Part shown: one piece after another, positions 1 to 8,890 of the stretch
How positions within the stretch are numbered: the first letter of the stretch is position 1
Layout of the letters: each line of letters begins with the position of its first letter
NCBI GenBank assembly: GCA_002432545.1
Contig: DJFR01000022.1
Span: 49,105-73,089, forward strand
Length of the DNA stretch: 23,985 bases
Direction of reading: 5' to 3'
Source of the DNA: Flammeovirgaceae bacterium UBA5867
GTDB taxonomy: Bacteria; Bacteroidota; Bacteroidia; Cytophagales; Cyclobacteriaceae
Translations under genes and position numbers: made by a program
Notes under the pieces: model-generated
Told to the model about the DNA's origin: nothing
The model's database searches: none
What the model saw: the letters and a program-made list of their open reading frames with translations, nothing else

Positions 1-744
1 CGCGCAGCAAAAGGTAAAGTAATTATTACCATGGATGCCGATATGCAGGATAGTCCCGATGAAATACCGGAACTATACCGCATGATAACACAAGACGGTT
101 ATCACCTGGTATCCGGCTGGAAGAAGAAACGCCACGACCCGTTATCGAAAACTATACCTTCCAAATTTTTCAACTACGTTACGCGTAAACTCTCGGGCAT
201 TCCGCTGCATGATTTCAACTGTGGTTTGAAAGCATACCAGGCTACCGTAACAAGAAACATTACGGTATACGGAGAAATGCACCGCTATATACCGGTAATT
301 GCAAAATGGGCAGGCTTCACCAAGATAAGTGAGAAAGTAGTGGAGCATCGCGAGCGTAAATTCGGAACTACCAAGTTCGGACTCGAGCGTTTTATCAATG
401 GCTTTCTCGATCTGCTGTCGATCACGTTTGTAAGCAGGTTCCGGCAAAAGCCCATGCACTTCTTTGGAACACTCGGTACTATATCTTTCCTCATTGGTTT
501 TGTATTTACCATCAAGGTGATCTGGGATAAAATGGATGCACTATATTTCTCCAAAATTCCGATCAAGCGCGATATTACTGATCAGCCGTTGTTTTTCCTG
601 GCATTGGTAGCGATTGTTATCGGGGTGCAGCTTTTTGTTACAGGCTTCCTTGCCGAAATGATCTCCATGCAATCATTCTCCAAACGCGATTACCTCGTGA
701 TCGAGAAAGTAGGAATGGACGCAACTGAGAAAGTACCGAACTAA
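1..744 (+). CDS. Glycosyltransferase family 2, DPM1/GtrB-like (5'-partial)
   Basis: The reading frame is open from base 1, so the gene begins upstream and the ATG at 31 is internal. The visible part starts inside the GT-A domain: hydrophobic strand VIITMD followed by DADMQD, the metal/nucleotide-sugar binding motif typical of polyprenyl-phosphate glycosyltransferases (DADLQD in relatives). It continues through a conserved middle (DFNCGLKAY, then the GEMHRYIP segment) and ends with two hydrophobic helices at about residues 145-165 and 190-215 of the visible frame. This layout matches GtrB/DPM-like enzymes, which move a sugar from a nucleotide donor to a lipid-phosphate carrier on the cytoplasmic face of the membrane. 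A second family-2 enzyme starts 15 bases after its stop, so the two are probably co-transcribed. The exact sugar and acceptor cannot be read. The family call is firm. Confidence 0.9.
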   Translation, partial: RAAKGKVIITMDADMQDSPDEIPELYRMITQDGYHLVSGWKKKRHDPLSKTIPSKFFNYVTRKLSGIPLHDFNCGLKAYQATVTRNITVYGEMHRYIPVIAKWAGFTKISEKVVEHRERKFGTTKFGLERFINGFLDLLSITFVSRFRQKPMHFFGTLGTISFLIGFVFTIKVIWDKMDALYFSKIPIKRDITDQPLFFLALVAIVIGVQLFVTGFLAEMISMQSFSKRDYLVIEKVGMDATEKVPN

Positions 745-759
745 CGCTGCAGTATCGTT

Positions 760-1722
760 ATGCCACCGAAGTATTCCGTTATTATACCGGTATATAATCG
801 CCCGCAGGAAGTGGAAGAACTGCTGGAGAGTCTTACCCATCAAACGGTAAAGAACTTTGATGTACTCATTATAGAAGATGGGTCGTCAATACGATGTGAA
901 GCAGTGGCCGATCGATATCGAGATAAACTATCCATTCAATATTTCTATAAACCCAATACGGGTCCGGGCCCCACGCGTAACTTTGGTTACGCCCGCGCGG
1001 CCGGTAGCTACCTCGTTGTATTTGATTCCGATTGCATCATTCCTCCGGGATACTTCGAAGCCGTTGACAAATCACTGGAAGAAAATCAGTGGGATGCCTG
1101 GGGCGGTCCTGATCGTGCCCACCAGAATTTTACAATCGTGCAACGAGCCATGGGCTATACTATGGCTTCGGTATTAACAACGGGTGGTATACGCGGAGGA
1201 AAGAAACGTGTAGGCTGGTTTCAGCCGCGAAGTTTTAATATGGGTATATCGCGCAAGGTATACGAAGAAACACAGGGCTTTAAGTTCGATCGCTTCGCGG
1301 AGGATATAGAGTTCAGCATTCGCATGAAGAAAGCAGGTTTCCATGTAGGCCTTGTTCCGGAAGCGTATGTATATCACAAACGCAGAACTAACTTTTCGCA
1401 GTTCTATAACCAGGTTTTTAATTTTGGTCGCGGTCGTGCGCTTGTGGGTAAAGTACATCCCGAAGAAATAAAGATTACACACTGGTTCCCATCGTTCTTT
1501 GTGTTGGGCACATGCCTGATGCTGTTGTTGCCCTTTGTTGATATAACACTCTTTGCCATTGCGTTTGGTGGGTGGCTGTTTTACCTGGCGGCTATTTTTC
1601 TTCACTCGCTGGTGGAGAACAAAAATCTGCTGGTGGCTATTTTATCAGTGCCCTCTGCATTGTTGCAGCTGGGCGGTTACGGTGTGGGATTTCTCAAAGA
1701 ACGCTTCAAAGGCACACCTTAA
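760..1722 (+). CDS. Glycosyltransferase family 2, membrane-anchored
   Basis: A 320-residue protein. The N-terminal GT-A domain opens with YSVIIPVYNRPQEVEELL, has the nucleotide-binding acid in IIEDGSS (about 38-43), the DXD-type motif FDSDC at 88-92, and a catalytic-base-like acidic motif AEDIEF at about 180-185. Two or three hydrophobic helices follow at about 243-310, so the C-terminus is membrane anchored. This order is typical of inverting family-2 enzymes that build cell-surface polysaccharides or glycolipids. The donor and acceptor are not predictable. It follows the upstream glycosyltransferase by 15 bases, which suggests a shared transcript and pathway. The start at 760 gives a complete Rossmann-like first strand and is the natural one. 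Confidence 0.9.
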   Translation: MPPKYSVIIPVYNRPQEVEELLESLTHQTVKNFDVLIIEDGSSIRCEAVADRYRDKLSIQYFYKPNTGPGPTRNFGYARAAGSYLVVFDSDCIIPPGYFEAVDKSLEENQWDAWGGPDRAHQNFTIVQRAMGYTMASVLTTGGIRGGKKRVGWFQPRSFNMGISRKVYEETQGFKFDRFAEDIEFSIRMKKAGFHVGLVPEAYVYHKRRTNFSQFYNQVFNFGRGRALVGKVHPEEIKITHWFPSFFVLGTCLMLLLPFVDITLFAIAFGGWLFYLAAIFLHSLVENKNLLVAILSVPSALLQLGGYGVGFLKERFKGTP

Positions 1723-1812
1723 AAATCCGGTTGTGAAAACTTGAATCCGTAGAAAGAGAGGAAAATTGCAATATTTTAAATAATATTGTTAGTAAACCTA
1801 TCCTATCCTTAC

Positions 1813-3054
1813 ATGAAGAATTTTGCCGGATGCTTGCTACTAACAGCGCTCTTTCTCATCAACACCTCATTTTTAGTTACGCAATCAAAAGAATTAACAC
1901 CAGGGTATTATGTAGTAGTGGCTGCTTATGCGCCATCTCGCGAAAGCGCAGCTCAAAAATATGTGGAAGAACTCCGGCAGCAGGGAACAACCGCTGAGTA
2001 CGGATACAACGCCAGCAAGAAATTATACTTCGTTTATCTGAAATATTTTACATCGCTGAAAGAGTCGTTGCTTTACATGACGGCTACACGCAAGCAGGGT
2101 AAATTTAAAGATGCTTGGGTGCGCGTAGTGCCCGGTTATATTGCTGCTTTACAGAAAACACCACCACCTGCCGAAGTAAAGCCTCAGGAAGCAATACCTG
2201 CAAATGAAAGCGGGCAGCAACAGCAGCAGAATAACAACAATAATACAACTCCCGCTACGACACCGGTTGACGCATCAGCTGCTACGGATAGCATTGAAGT
2301 AACGGATAACGATCCGATCGTACAATACAACCCGATGACGTTAGGCAATACAGAAGTATTCCTGAGTTTATACAACGCCCGCAACAATCGCATTGTAGAT
2401 GGCTATGTGCAGGTAGTTGATACCGAACGCTCGAAGGCTATAACACGCGTGAAGGGTAATGAATATCTTTTACTGCCCGATCCGAAAAGTAAATCAGGTC
2501 AACTCACCTTGATATGCGAAGCTTTTGGTTATAGAAAAGTACAGCAGGAAATAAATTACCCGCTGCCACTGGCCGATACCGTGAAGCCCTATATAGATTT
2601 GATGGGCACTACACTGGTGGTAAACTTCGATCTGGTGCGCTATCATAAAGGAGATATAACAACACTGTATAATGTATACTTCTTCAATGATGCAGCCGTT
2701 ATGCGTCCGGAGTCTACATATGAATTGAACAGCCTGCTCCAGTTGTTACAGGAGAACCCGCGGTATAAAATACGTCTCCACGGCCACACCAATGGTAACT
2801 ACCATGGTAAAATGATCACGATGGGTCCTGACAAGAATTTCTTCTCCCTGGATGGTTCGAAGCAAGGCATGGGATCAGCAAAAGATCTGTCGTATAACCG
2901 CGCTTCGATTATAAAAGATTACCTCATATCAAAAGGAATTACTACCGACCGGGTGGAGCTGAAGGCATGGGGTGGCAAGCGCCCTATATATGACAAGCGT
3001 GGACCAAACGCGCAGAAAAATGTTCGCGTAGAAGTAGAGATACTGGAAGAATAA
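1813..3054 (+). CDS. OmpA family protein with N-terminal SPOR-like domain
   Basis: I take the ATG at 1813 (413 residues) rather than the in-frame TTG at 1786, because it places a clean signal peptide (MKNFAGCLLLTALFL) at the start. A SPOR-like segment follows at about 30-110: GYYVVVAAYAPSRESAAQKY, ending in KDAWVRVV, the usual shape of domains that bind denuded septal peptidoglycan. Next comes a low-complexity linker rich in Gln and Asn (about 135-160), then a beta-rich middle. The C-terminus is an OmpA-like peptidoglycan-binding domain (about 285-413) with HGHTNG, LSYNRASIIKDYLISKGI and KNVRVEVEI. The OmpA domain has an insertion of about 35 residues between HGHTNG and LSYNRA. The protein probably sits in the periplasm or outer membrane and holds or senses peptidoglycan. 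A terminator lies 25 bases downstream, so the unit ends here. Confidence 0.85.
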   Translation: MKNFAGCLLLTALFLINTSFLVTQSKELTPGYYVVVAAYAPSRESAAQKYVEELRQQGTTAEYGYNASKKLYFVYLKYFTSLKESLLYMTATRKQGKFKDAWVRVVPGYIAALQKTPPPAEVKPQEAIPANESGQQQQQNNNNNTTPATTPVDASAATDSIEVTDNDPIVQYNPMTLGNTEVFLSLYNARNNRIVDGYVQVVDTERSKAITRVKGNEYLLLPDPKSKSGQLTLICEAFGYRKVQQEINYPLPLADTVKPYIDLMGTTLVVNFDLVRYHKGDITTLYNVYFFNDAAVMRPESTYELNSLLQLLQENPRYKIRLHGHTNGNYHGKMITMGPDKNFFSLDGSKQGMGSAKDLSYNRASIIKDYLISKGITTDRVELKAWGGKRPIYDKRGPNAQKNVRVEVEILEE

Positions 3055-3079
3055 AACTGTTGGATTCGCAGCAGTCTAC

Positions 3080-3109
3080 AAAAGCCCTGTAAAGGGCTTT
3101 TGGTTTTTT
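3080..3109 (+). terminator. Rho-independent terminator after the OmpA-family gene
   Basis: A perfect 9-bp stem (AAAAGCCCT at 3080-3088 and AGGGCTTTT at 3093-3101) has a four-base loop and is followed by GGTTTTTT. It lies 25 bases after the stop at 3054 on the same strand. The A-rich left arm means it may also work weakly on the other strand. Confidence 0.85.
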
Positions 3110-3116
3110 ACATTAA

Positions 3117-3149
3117 TTTTGCCCGCGTTAAAACGACCCCTTACTTTTG
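3117..3149 (+). promoter_or_regulatory. Bacteroidota-type promoter for the bestrophin-like gene
   Basis: A -7 box TACTTTTG (3142-3149) fits the consensus TAnnTTTG exactly. A TTTTG at 3117-3121 lies 20 bases before it and fits the -33 TTG element at normal spacing. Transcription should begin a few bases after 3149, at or very close to the ATG at 3154, so the transcript would be nearly leaderless. The position just after the terminator of the upstream gene supports it. Confidence 0.6.
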
Positions 3150-3153
3150 CCCT

Positions 3154-3930
3154 ATGAAGAAAGTATTACGAAGCTTCTTTCTGATCATTAACTATAAAAC
3201 ACTCATCATCACAACCCTCGCGGTTATATCAACCTATGTATGTTACCACACCGGGCTCACAGCAAAATTTCCGGATATGCTTGTGGGGGTCGCTATTGTT
3301 TTTCCGGTAGTGTTTTCTATTGGCTCTGCCTATAACAGGCGCGAAACTGCCCTGCAACGTTTCTCTGATTTTAAAGGACATGCGCTCGCTATATATTATG
3401 CTACACGCGATTGGACTGTGGATAAAGAAAACGATTTGCCCCAGCGAGCACGTGTTATCATAGAAAACATGGTGGTGTTGATGCGCAACATGTTTACAAC
3501 AAAACATGAGCATGATATACAAATCAATGAACGCAAAGTATTTCAGTACTTCTCGCAATTATCCTCAATGACGGTAGAGATGCGCAAGTATGGCGTGCAG
3601 AGCGGTGAGATATCGCGCATTAATCAGTATATCAGTAAAATGATTATCGCGTTCGATAACCTGAAGATCATTCATGCGTATCGTACACCTGTAACGTTGC
3701 GTGCCTATAGCAAAGTGTTCATCTATATATTCCCGATTATTTACGGACCTTACTTTGCCAGTACCTTCAACGATTTTTCTGCACACCTCGAGTATGTTAT
3801 GCCGGTACTATATAGTTTTATTCTTGTAAGTCTGGATAATATACAAGACCACCTTGAACATCCGTTTGATGAAGTGGGTGAAGATGATATACGCATTGAT
3901 GAAAAGGAACTGACGGTTCACATGAATTAG
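3154..3930 (+). CDS. Bestrophin-like (UPF0187/RFP-TM) membrane channel
   Basis: The start is taken at the ATG at 3154 (MKKVLRSFF, 258 residues), because the longer in-frame extension to 3100 overlaps the terminator hairpin and the promoter. There are two hydrophobic helices near residues 10-60, a soluble helical middle, and a second hydrophobic pair near 185-230. The tail reads LDNIQDHLEHPFDEVGEDDI, very like the C-terminal signature of bestrophins, where PFD..GEDDI carries acidic residues near the pore mouth. Bacterial relatives form pentameric ion channels in the inner membrane, but the ion handled by this one cannot be told. It is followed after 23 bases by a TPR membrane protein and the two may share a transcript. 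The family call rests on motif recognition and overall topology. Confidence 0.7.
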   Translation: MKKVLRSFFLIINYKTLIITTLAVISTYVCYHTGLTAKFPDMLVGVAIVFPVVFSIGSAYNRRETALQRFSDFKGHALAIYYATRDWTVDKENDLPQRARVIIENMVVLMRNMFTTKHEHDIQINERKVFQYFSQLSSMTVEMRKYGVQSGEISRINQYISKMIIAFDNLKIIHAYRTPVTLRAYSKVFIYIFPIIYGPYFASTFNDFSAHLEYVMPVLYSFILVSLDNIQDHLEHPFDEVGEDDIRIDEKELTVHMN

Positions 3931-3953
3931 TTCATGAATTAAAATTTCCAAGT

Positions 3954-4955
3954 ATGCAGGAGCCAGCCACTTTACAACAAAAACGCAAACGTGCCAGGCT
4001 ATACTTTATACTTGCAGTAATCCTCCTTTTTATACTGGCACTCGTCTGGTCGCTTGGTGCTTTCTTTGTATACTCACTGCTTGGTATAGTTGTTCTTTTT
4101 ACCATGCTGGGTTTGCAGGCCTGGCCCTGGCAGAAACGTACAGGCGCTTACGAATACCGCGAACACTCGTATCAAAAGGCATCCTCGACAAATACATCAT
4201 CAAAAGGTTTTTCAAAAACTTCCGGTCAGGCAAAATATACACCATCACCAGAACAAAAAAAGAAACTGGCAATAGCCAGCATCGTATTTGTTTTTGTGTT
4301 TGTTATAGCCCTGGTTATCGTGCTTAGTGTGGTAACATCGCCTGATGAATCTGATGCGCCTGACCAGAACTGGCAAACCGCTATACAGTATTATAACGAA
4401 GGTCAGTACGATTCTGCATATGTATACTACGACCGGTATAGACTCCAACACCCGGATGATGTGGAGGCACTCATCGAAATGGGGAATATAGCATGGAATA
4501 TGAAGCGGCTCGATTCGGCCGTGATGCTATACGATGAAGTTCTTGCAAGGAATCCATCCCGCGAAGATGCACGGATCAATAAAGCCCGTATATACTTTGA
4601 TCAGAAGAAATACAATGCAGCGCAAACTGAGTTGACAACTCTCCTGGATAACAATACGTCTAACCTCGATGCCATGCAACTGCTGGGCGATGTATATTAC
4701 GATCAGGAGAAATATACCGAAGCGTTAAACTGGTACGAGCGCGCGTATAGCAGCGGCCAGCGCAACAACTGGATCTGCTATGTAATGGGATATCTCTACG
4801 AAGTTAAAAATGATAACATCAGGGCTATAACGTTATACAAGGAAGCGCTGCAATACGACAGTACCGTAGTCGATATATACAAACGACTTGGCGATCTTAT
4901 ACCCGGTAAAGAAGGTGATGTATACCGGCAACGTGCCGATGGCCGGCAATGGTAA
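3954..4955 (+). CDS. Membrane-anchored tetratricopeptide (TPR) repeat protein
   Basis: A 333-residue protein. A charged N-terminus (QKRKRAR) is followed by two hydrophobic helices at about 16-57, a polar Ser/Thr-rich loop, and a third strong helix at about 105-127 (KKKLAIASIVFVFVFVIA). From about 138 to the end there are at least five TPR-like helix pairs, for example WQTAIQYYNEGQYDSAYVYY and LLGDVYYDQEKYTEALNWYE. With three membrane helices the repeat domain should face the periplasm if the short N-terminus is cytoplasmic. TPR domains mediate protein contacts, so it is likely a scaffold. The partner is unknown. It lies 23 bases after the bestrophin-like gene on the same strand, and its stop is only 5 bases from the stop of the converging acetyltransferase gene. 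Confidence 0.85.
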   Translation: MQEPATLQQKRKRARLYFILAVILLFILALVWSLGAFFVYSLLGIVVLFTMLGLQAWPWQKRTGAYEYREHSYQKASSTNTSSKGFSKTSGQAKYTPSPEQKKKLAIASIVFVFVFVIALVIVLSVVTSPDESDAPDQNWQTAIQYYNEGQYDSAYVYYDRYRLQHPDDVEALIEMGNIAWNMKRLDSAVMLYDEVLARNPSREDARINKARIYFDQKKYNAAQTELTTLLDNNTSNLDAMQLLGDVYYDQEKYTEALNWYERAYSSGQRNNWICYVMGYLYEVKNDNIRAITLYKEALQYDSTVVDIYKRLGDLIPGKEGDVYRQRADGRQW

Positions 4956-4960
4956 TATAC

Positions 4961-5245
4961 CTATAGATCCAGTACGTCCTGAAAATCTTTCACTTTTTCA
5001 AAAACACTTCGCGCGAATGGACACAATGGTAGTATCTTTACGTTATTCTTTCGTGCCAGGTCAACGGCCGCACTAACAAGTTGTTTTCCTGCTCCTTTAC
5101 CGCGCAACGCATCCGATACTTCGGTATGATCGATTATAATGCGGGTATCACCGGCTTTACTATAGGTCATTTCTGCCAGACGCATTCCGTTTTCTTCAAC
5201 GTAGAAGGCACCTTTATTTCCTGATTGTTCGTGTTGTATATGCAT
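4961..5245 (-). CDS. Small GNAT-like acetyltransferase (Acetyltransf_CG type, PF14542)
   Basis: A 94-residue protein covering just the minimal CG-type GNAT domain. It shows the strand GAFYVEENGMRLAEMTY, the motif IIDHTEVSDALRGKGAGKQL, which carries the acetyl-CoA pyrophosphate-binding R-G-K-G-A-G loop, and the C-terminal LPLCPFARSVFEK, all typical of the YidJ/YjdJ-like group. Relatives are about 90-100 residues, so it is full length. The substrate is unknown; proteins of this group are cytosolic. It starts 4 bases after the stop of the MFS gene on the same strand and should be co-transcribed with it. It converges on the TPR gene with no room for a separate terminator. Confidence 0.9.
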   Translation of the reverse strand: MHIQHEQSGNKGAFYVEENGMRLAEMTYSKAGDTRIIIDHTEVSDALRGKGAGKQLVSAAVDLARKNNVKILPLCPFARSVFEKVKDFQDVLDL

Positions 5246-5249
5246 AGCG

Positions 5250-6407
5250 TTATGAATTTTGTTTGTAGCGGAATGCCAGAATCGTCATGATAACAAACAG
5301 CACAGCCACCACTGCCAGAGCAATTCGTAACGTTTGCCAGTCTGCTATAAATCCGATTACCGGAGGACCAATGAGAAAGCCGCTATAGCCAACCGTTGTT
5401 ACCATAGCAAGACCAACTCCCGGAGGCAAATCTTTGGTATGTCCAGAGATACTATACGCGATCGGCACAATGGTAGAAAGTCCTAATCCCACCAGGAAGA
5501 ATCCGGTTATACCGGCTATCGGTGTAGCAATGATCAATGCAGCCAGTAGCCCTGCCGTTGCAAGCGCGCCACCTGCCATAATCATTTTCGGATCGCCAAA
5601 GAAAGTGCGCATCCGGTCGCCAAGCAATCGGCCGATCGTCATTGCGGTAGCAAAAGCAGAGAGTGCTATAGGCGCAGTGGTTTTACCTGATAGTGCTACG
5701 TTCTCCATGAAATTTACACTCCACTCAGACATAGCACCCTCGCCCAGCATACAACAAAATGTAATGATACCGATGCTGACCAATGAACGGTTGGGCAATC
5801 GGAATAAAGGGCCATCATGTTTCAGCGAGGGATCGGGCTTATCGTAAATAAGATTACGGCTTGCCCACGCTACACCGATTAATGAAAAGAGTACAATAGC
5901 ACTGAAATGTAAAACCAGTTCAACATTCAATTCTGCAAAGAGCGCACCGCACCAGGCACCCAACGCCATACCTATACTAAAGAAAGCATGGAAGGAAGTC
6001 ATGATCGGTTTTTTATACTGCTGCTCGATCATAACAGCCTGTGCATTCATGGCAACGTCCAGCACACCGGTAAAAAGTCCCATGAAGAAATATAGTCCGA
6101 TGAGTGCCGGTATATATCCCATATAGGGTATAAGCGGCACAATGATGCAATACATAATGAGTGCAACCAGCGTAATTTTCCGGCTGCCGTTTTTTATAAT
6201 AGCCCAACCCGCAAACGGCATGATGCTCACAGCGCCAATGGAGAGTCCTAACAGAACAAGTCCAATTGTGCCATTATCAGCGGCATATAATTCTTGTATG
6301 CGCGGCAGTCGCGATACCCAATTAGCCAGTATAAATCCATTCGTGAAGAAGGCGATTTTAACGGCAATTCGGTTTCGTAATAGCGTACGCGATATGTTTT
6401 CTTTCAA
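5250..6407 (-). CDS. MFS transporter (YbjJ-like)
   Basis: A 385-residue protein with about 12 hydrophobic helices across its whole length, the size usual for the major facilitator superfamily. The first helix carries the motif FFTNGFILANWVSRLPRIQE, close to the YbjJ/FucP-like branch that includes sugar and uncharacterised carriers. The halves are joined by a polar loop near 185-205 (YDKPDPSLKHDG). The start is a TTG at 6407: there is no in-frame ATG between it and a TAA at 6423-6425, and the first ATG would come after helix one. The substrate cannot be predicted. The acetyltransferase gene follows after 4 bases. A 7-bp inverted repeat lies 11-27 bases upstream of the start. Confidence 0.85.
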   Translation of the reverse strand: MKENISRTLLRNRIAVKIAFFTNGFILANWVSRLPRIQELYAADNGTIGLVLLGLSIGAVSIMPFAGWAIIKNGSRKITLVALIMYCIIVPLIPYMGYIPALIGLYFFMGLFTGVLDVAMNAQAVMIEQQYKKPIMTSFHAFFSIGMALGAWCGALFAELNVELVLHFSAIVLFSLIGVAWASRNLIYDKPDPSLKHDGPLFRLPNRSLVSIGIITFCCMLGEGAMSEWSVNFMENVALSGKTTAPIALSAFATAMTIGRLLGDRMRTFFGDPKMIMAGGALATAGLLAALIIATPIAGITGFFLVGLGLSTIVPIAYSISGHTKDLPPGVGLAMVTTVGYSGFLIGPPVIGFIADWQTLRIALAVVAVLFVIMTILAFRYKQNS

Positions 6408-6417
6408 AGCAGTATGA

Positions 6418-6434
6418 TGATCTTACGAAGATCA
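6418..6434. promoter_or_regulatory. Perfect inverted repeat upstream of the MFS gene
   Basis: TGATCTT (6418-6424) and AAGATCA (6428-6434) form a perfect 7-bp inverted repeat with the spacer ACG. It lies just upstream of the MFS start and 44 bases beyond the stop of the operon to the right. It could be an operator or a 5'-leader hairpin. No T-run follows on the minus strand, so it is not a convincing terminator. Confidence 0.35.
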
Positions 6435-6477
6435 CCTGAATGAATCACTAAAGCAAAAACATATCTGCCGAAATAAT

Positions 6478-8880
6478 TTAATTGTTGTGGGGATTAACTG
6501 TAAAGCCTGCAGTGTTGCTTCCGGTAAGTCCATCGTCAGTCATACCTTCAACAACAACACGGAAATTACCAGACTGATCTGATGTATAGAACTCCAGTTG
6601 CAAGGTGCCATCAGCATTTGTTACAGCCGATGGATTCCAGTACAGAAGCGTTCGCTGATCGGGCATACGGCTTTGGCGTTGCTGCTGACTTTCATATCGC
6701 GGCAGGTAGAACTCCCGTTGTAACTGAAGCCCTTCGTAATTCATTTTTACACTCTTCGGATTCAATTGAAATCCACCCAGGTCGCCTTGATATGTAGTAT
6801 AGCTTACAATCCCGGGAAAACTCAACGGGCCGAGGTAATAACGTTTCGTTATGACTTCCAGCTTCCGAACTTTTAACGGACTGAATGCCATGATCTCGTC
6901 TTCATCAAAGATTGGTACACCATCGAGCATGATCAGTGGCGTATCGTTAAATACATCTTTGTGTACGTGGTCGATTACCATAAAATGAAAACCATCTTTA
7001 CGTTTACGCACCATTACACCGGGTACATACTCGCGCATAACTTCTTCCATCACCGGAAAACGTGTAAAGGCATCGAGTATATATTTCTCATCCGGGGGGC
7101 CATAGAATGCAGAGCTGTCGGCTTCATGGCTGGCAAGTTTTTCAAACTGATCACGATAGTATACATCCTGTACCTGTAATGCAACGCTGCGGTCCAGCAA
7201 TGACTGTGCGTGACTTGATGACAAATGGAATGGTGGTATAGCTATAGCTGAAAAATCGGAAGCGAACGGAGAAAGTATCTCAATGCGGTGTGTGCTGTCG
7301 CGCTTCGGGTTGGTTTGCAGGACTATATTTGCTGAACCGGACGACTTCTGCATCTCATAATATACTTCACCTTTGTCATTACTACGTGATCCGTATAGTC
7401 TGGTGATTTTACCAGGAGCGGCTGCATAAGTAAGAATTCCTTTCGCGATAGAACCATCGGCATTTCGAACCATGCCTTTTACGATATGGCCGCGATACTC
7501 CGGAAGAAAATTAACAGCCGGATATTTATTGGCAATAACATCGTTCCACTGAAATCTTCTCCATCCGTGTGTTAACATCAGGTTATCGGTAGCTTCTTTC
7601 ACTGAAGCATCGCTGCTACTATAGTATTCCGGTGATTCGATTGTGCCTTTCAGGTCAGATGTTAAAGAGAAGTAATCGGTTATGCTGCTGCCGCTTTCAG
7701 TAAAGATAGAATCAGCCTTATATACTGCCACCGAAAGATCTGATGTCGTGCCTCTGGTTCCGCGACTTGCCTTTAGATCAACGCGCACACGCCTGCGATT
7801 GCTGTATTGTGTTTGATCGGTTTTAAGATTAATCGAAAATGTTGACTCAGGCTTTTTAAAATATAGTCTTTCGCACAGCGGCTTCAGATTGCCATCAAAG
7901 ATGGTAATCTGGTTTATACCTTCGGGTAGATCTTGTTTTGAGACAGCAAAAGTAGCCACTCCGTTTTTAATATACTTCGCCTCTGCTATAGCAATAACCT
8001 GCCGCGCATGTATAAAAGTATATACAAACGCTGGTTCTTCGGTATGTACAGCACTATGAACGTTTATTAGTAATGTGTTTTCAATCGAGTCTGTTACTTG
8101 CAGGGAATAACCGGTAGATGTTACTGCCGGAAATTTTACAATCGATACCTTGCCGGATGCTTCGCGTACAACCGCACGGTATACCTGATCAGGTTGTGGA
8201 GTGAAAGAGAAATTGCCAATACCAAACTTTAGCGGAGTGAAACGGGCAATGGTATCATTATGCTGGTTGATAAGTGCTCCTCTAAAAGTAATGCCCTTAC
8301 CAGATGTATTCGTGACGCGAAAACCAATTTTACTTTTTACATCACTAATGAGCGTACCACCCTCCGGGGAAAACTGTGCGTCTGGCGCGGCCGTTGTAGC
8401 GGTCGCCTGAAGTTCCGGTTTTTTGAAAGCATTAACAACGCTGATCGATTTATGGAAGAAGTAATCAGCACTGAAATTTTTCATCCAGCTTGTATACGCC
8501 CGAATAACATAGTTGCCCGAGTTTAATGTTGCCGGTATAAAGAGCGAACCATTTCCCCTTCCGTCAGTCAATGAAACTTTAGTTTGCAACACGGGTTGTG
8601 CTGCATGATCCAATACTTCAATATAAGCTACATCGCTTAATACCGAAGGTTTGTGAAACGCGCCATCGGTCAGGTATATCTTAAACCACATGGTTTCACC
8701 GGTCAGGTATCCAGGTCTGTCAATGTGTACATATATCTTTTCCTGGAATCCCTTCTGACGGTAACGATCGAACTTTGCCTTCAGGCTATCCAGCGCAGGC
8801 TGTTGTGCGAATATATATGTACCAGCAGTAAGTATAAAAACTGTGGTAAGTATAGTGCGGTATGTAAGTGGTCTTAGCAT
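6478..8880 (-). CDS. Exported MG2/TonB-plug-like protein of the receptor operon
   Basis: The start is set at the ATG at 8880 (800 residues), which begins a signal peptide (MLRPLTYRTILTTVFILTAG, cleaved near FAQ). The longer frame to 9003 would overlap the DUF4249 gene and has no signal. Near residues 45-150 lies an MG2-like, macroglobulin-type beta domain (EKIYVHIDRPGYLTGETMWF). The middle is a chain of beta-rich segments. At about 630-720 there is a plug-like segment with DTPLIMLDGVPIFDEDEI and VRKLEVIT, as in TonB receptor plugs, but no beta-barrel follows. The C-terminus (LLYWNPSAVTNADGTLQLEF, then FRVVVEGMTDDG) is again macroglobulin-like. Such proteins are common in Bacteroidota beside DUF4249 lipoproteins and TonB receptors. 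The role is unknown; it may be a surface or periplasmic partner of the receptor. Last gene of the operon. Confidence 0.75.
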   Translation of the reverse strand: MLRPLTYRTILTTVFILTAGTYIFAQQPALDSLKAKFDRYRQKGFQEKIYVHIDRPGYLTGETMWFKIYLTDGAFHKPSVLSDVAYIEVLDHAAQPVLQTKVSLTDGRGNGSLFIPATLNSGNYVIRAYTSWMKNFSADYFFHKSISVVNAFKKPELQATATTAAPDAQFSPEGGTLISDVKSKIGFRVTNTSGKGITFRGALINQHNDTIARFTPLKFGIGNFSFTPQPDQVYRAVVREASGKVSIVKFPAVTSTGYSLQVTDSIENTLLINVHSAVHTEEPAFVYTFIHARQVIAIAEAKYIKNGVATFAVSKQDLPEGINQITIFDGNLKPLCERLYFKKPESTFSINLKTDQTQYSNRRRVRVDLKASRGTRGTTSDLSVAVYKADSIFTESGSSITDYFSLTSDLKGTIESPEYYSSSDASVKEATDNLMLTHGWRRFQWNDVIANKYPAVNFLPEYRGHIVKGMVRNADGSIAKGILTYAAAPGKITRLYGSRSNDKGEVYYEMQKSSGSANIVLQTNPKRDSTHRIEILSPFASDFSAIAIPPFHLSSSHAQSLLDRSVALQVQDVYYRDQFEKLASHEADSSAFYGPPDEKYILDAFTRFPVMEEVMREYVPGVMVRKRKDGFHFMVIDHVHKDVFNDTPLIMLDGVPIFDEDEIMAFSPLKVRKLEVITKRYYLGPLSFPGIVSYTTYQGDLGGFQLNPKSVKMNYEGLQLQREFYLPRYESQQQRQSRMPDQRTLLYWNPSAVTNADGTLQLEFYTSDQSGNFRVVVEGMTDDGLTGSNTAGFTVNPHNN

Positions 8881-8890
8881 AAACAAAATT

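Noticed and set aside
2215..2250. CAG/CAA/AAC-rich simple repeat
   Set aside because: It only encodes a Gln/Asn linker between the SPOR-like and OmpA domains; common and not a separate element.
3100..3153. Longer N-terminus for the bestrophin-like gene
   Set aside because: It overlaps the terminator hairpin and the consensus promoter; the ATG at 3154 gives the natural start.
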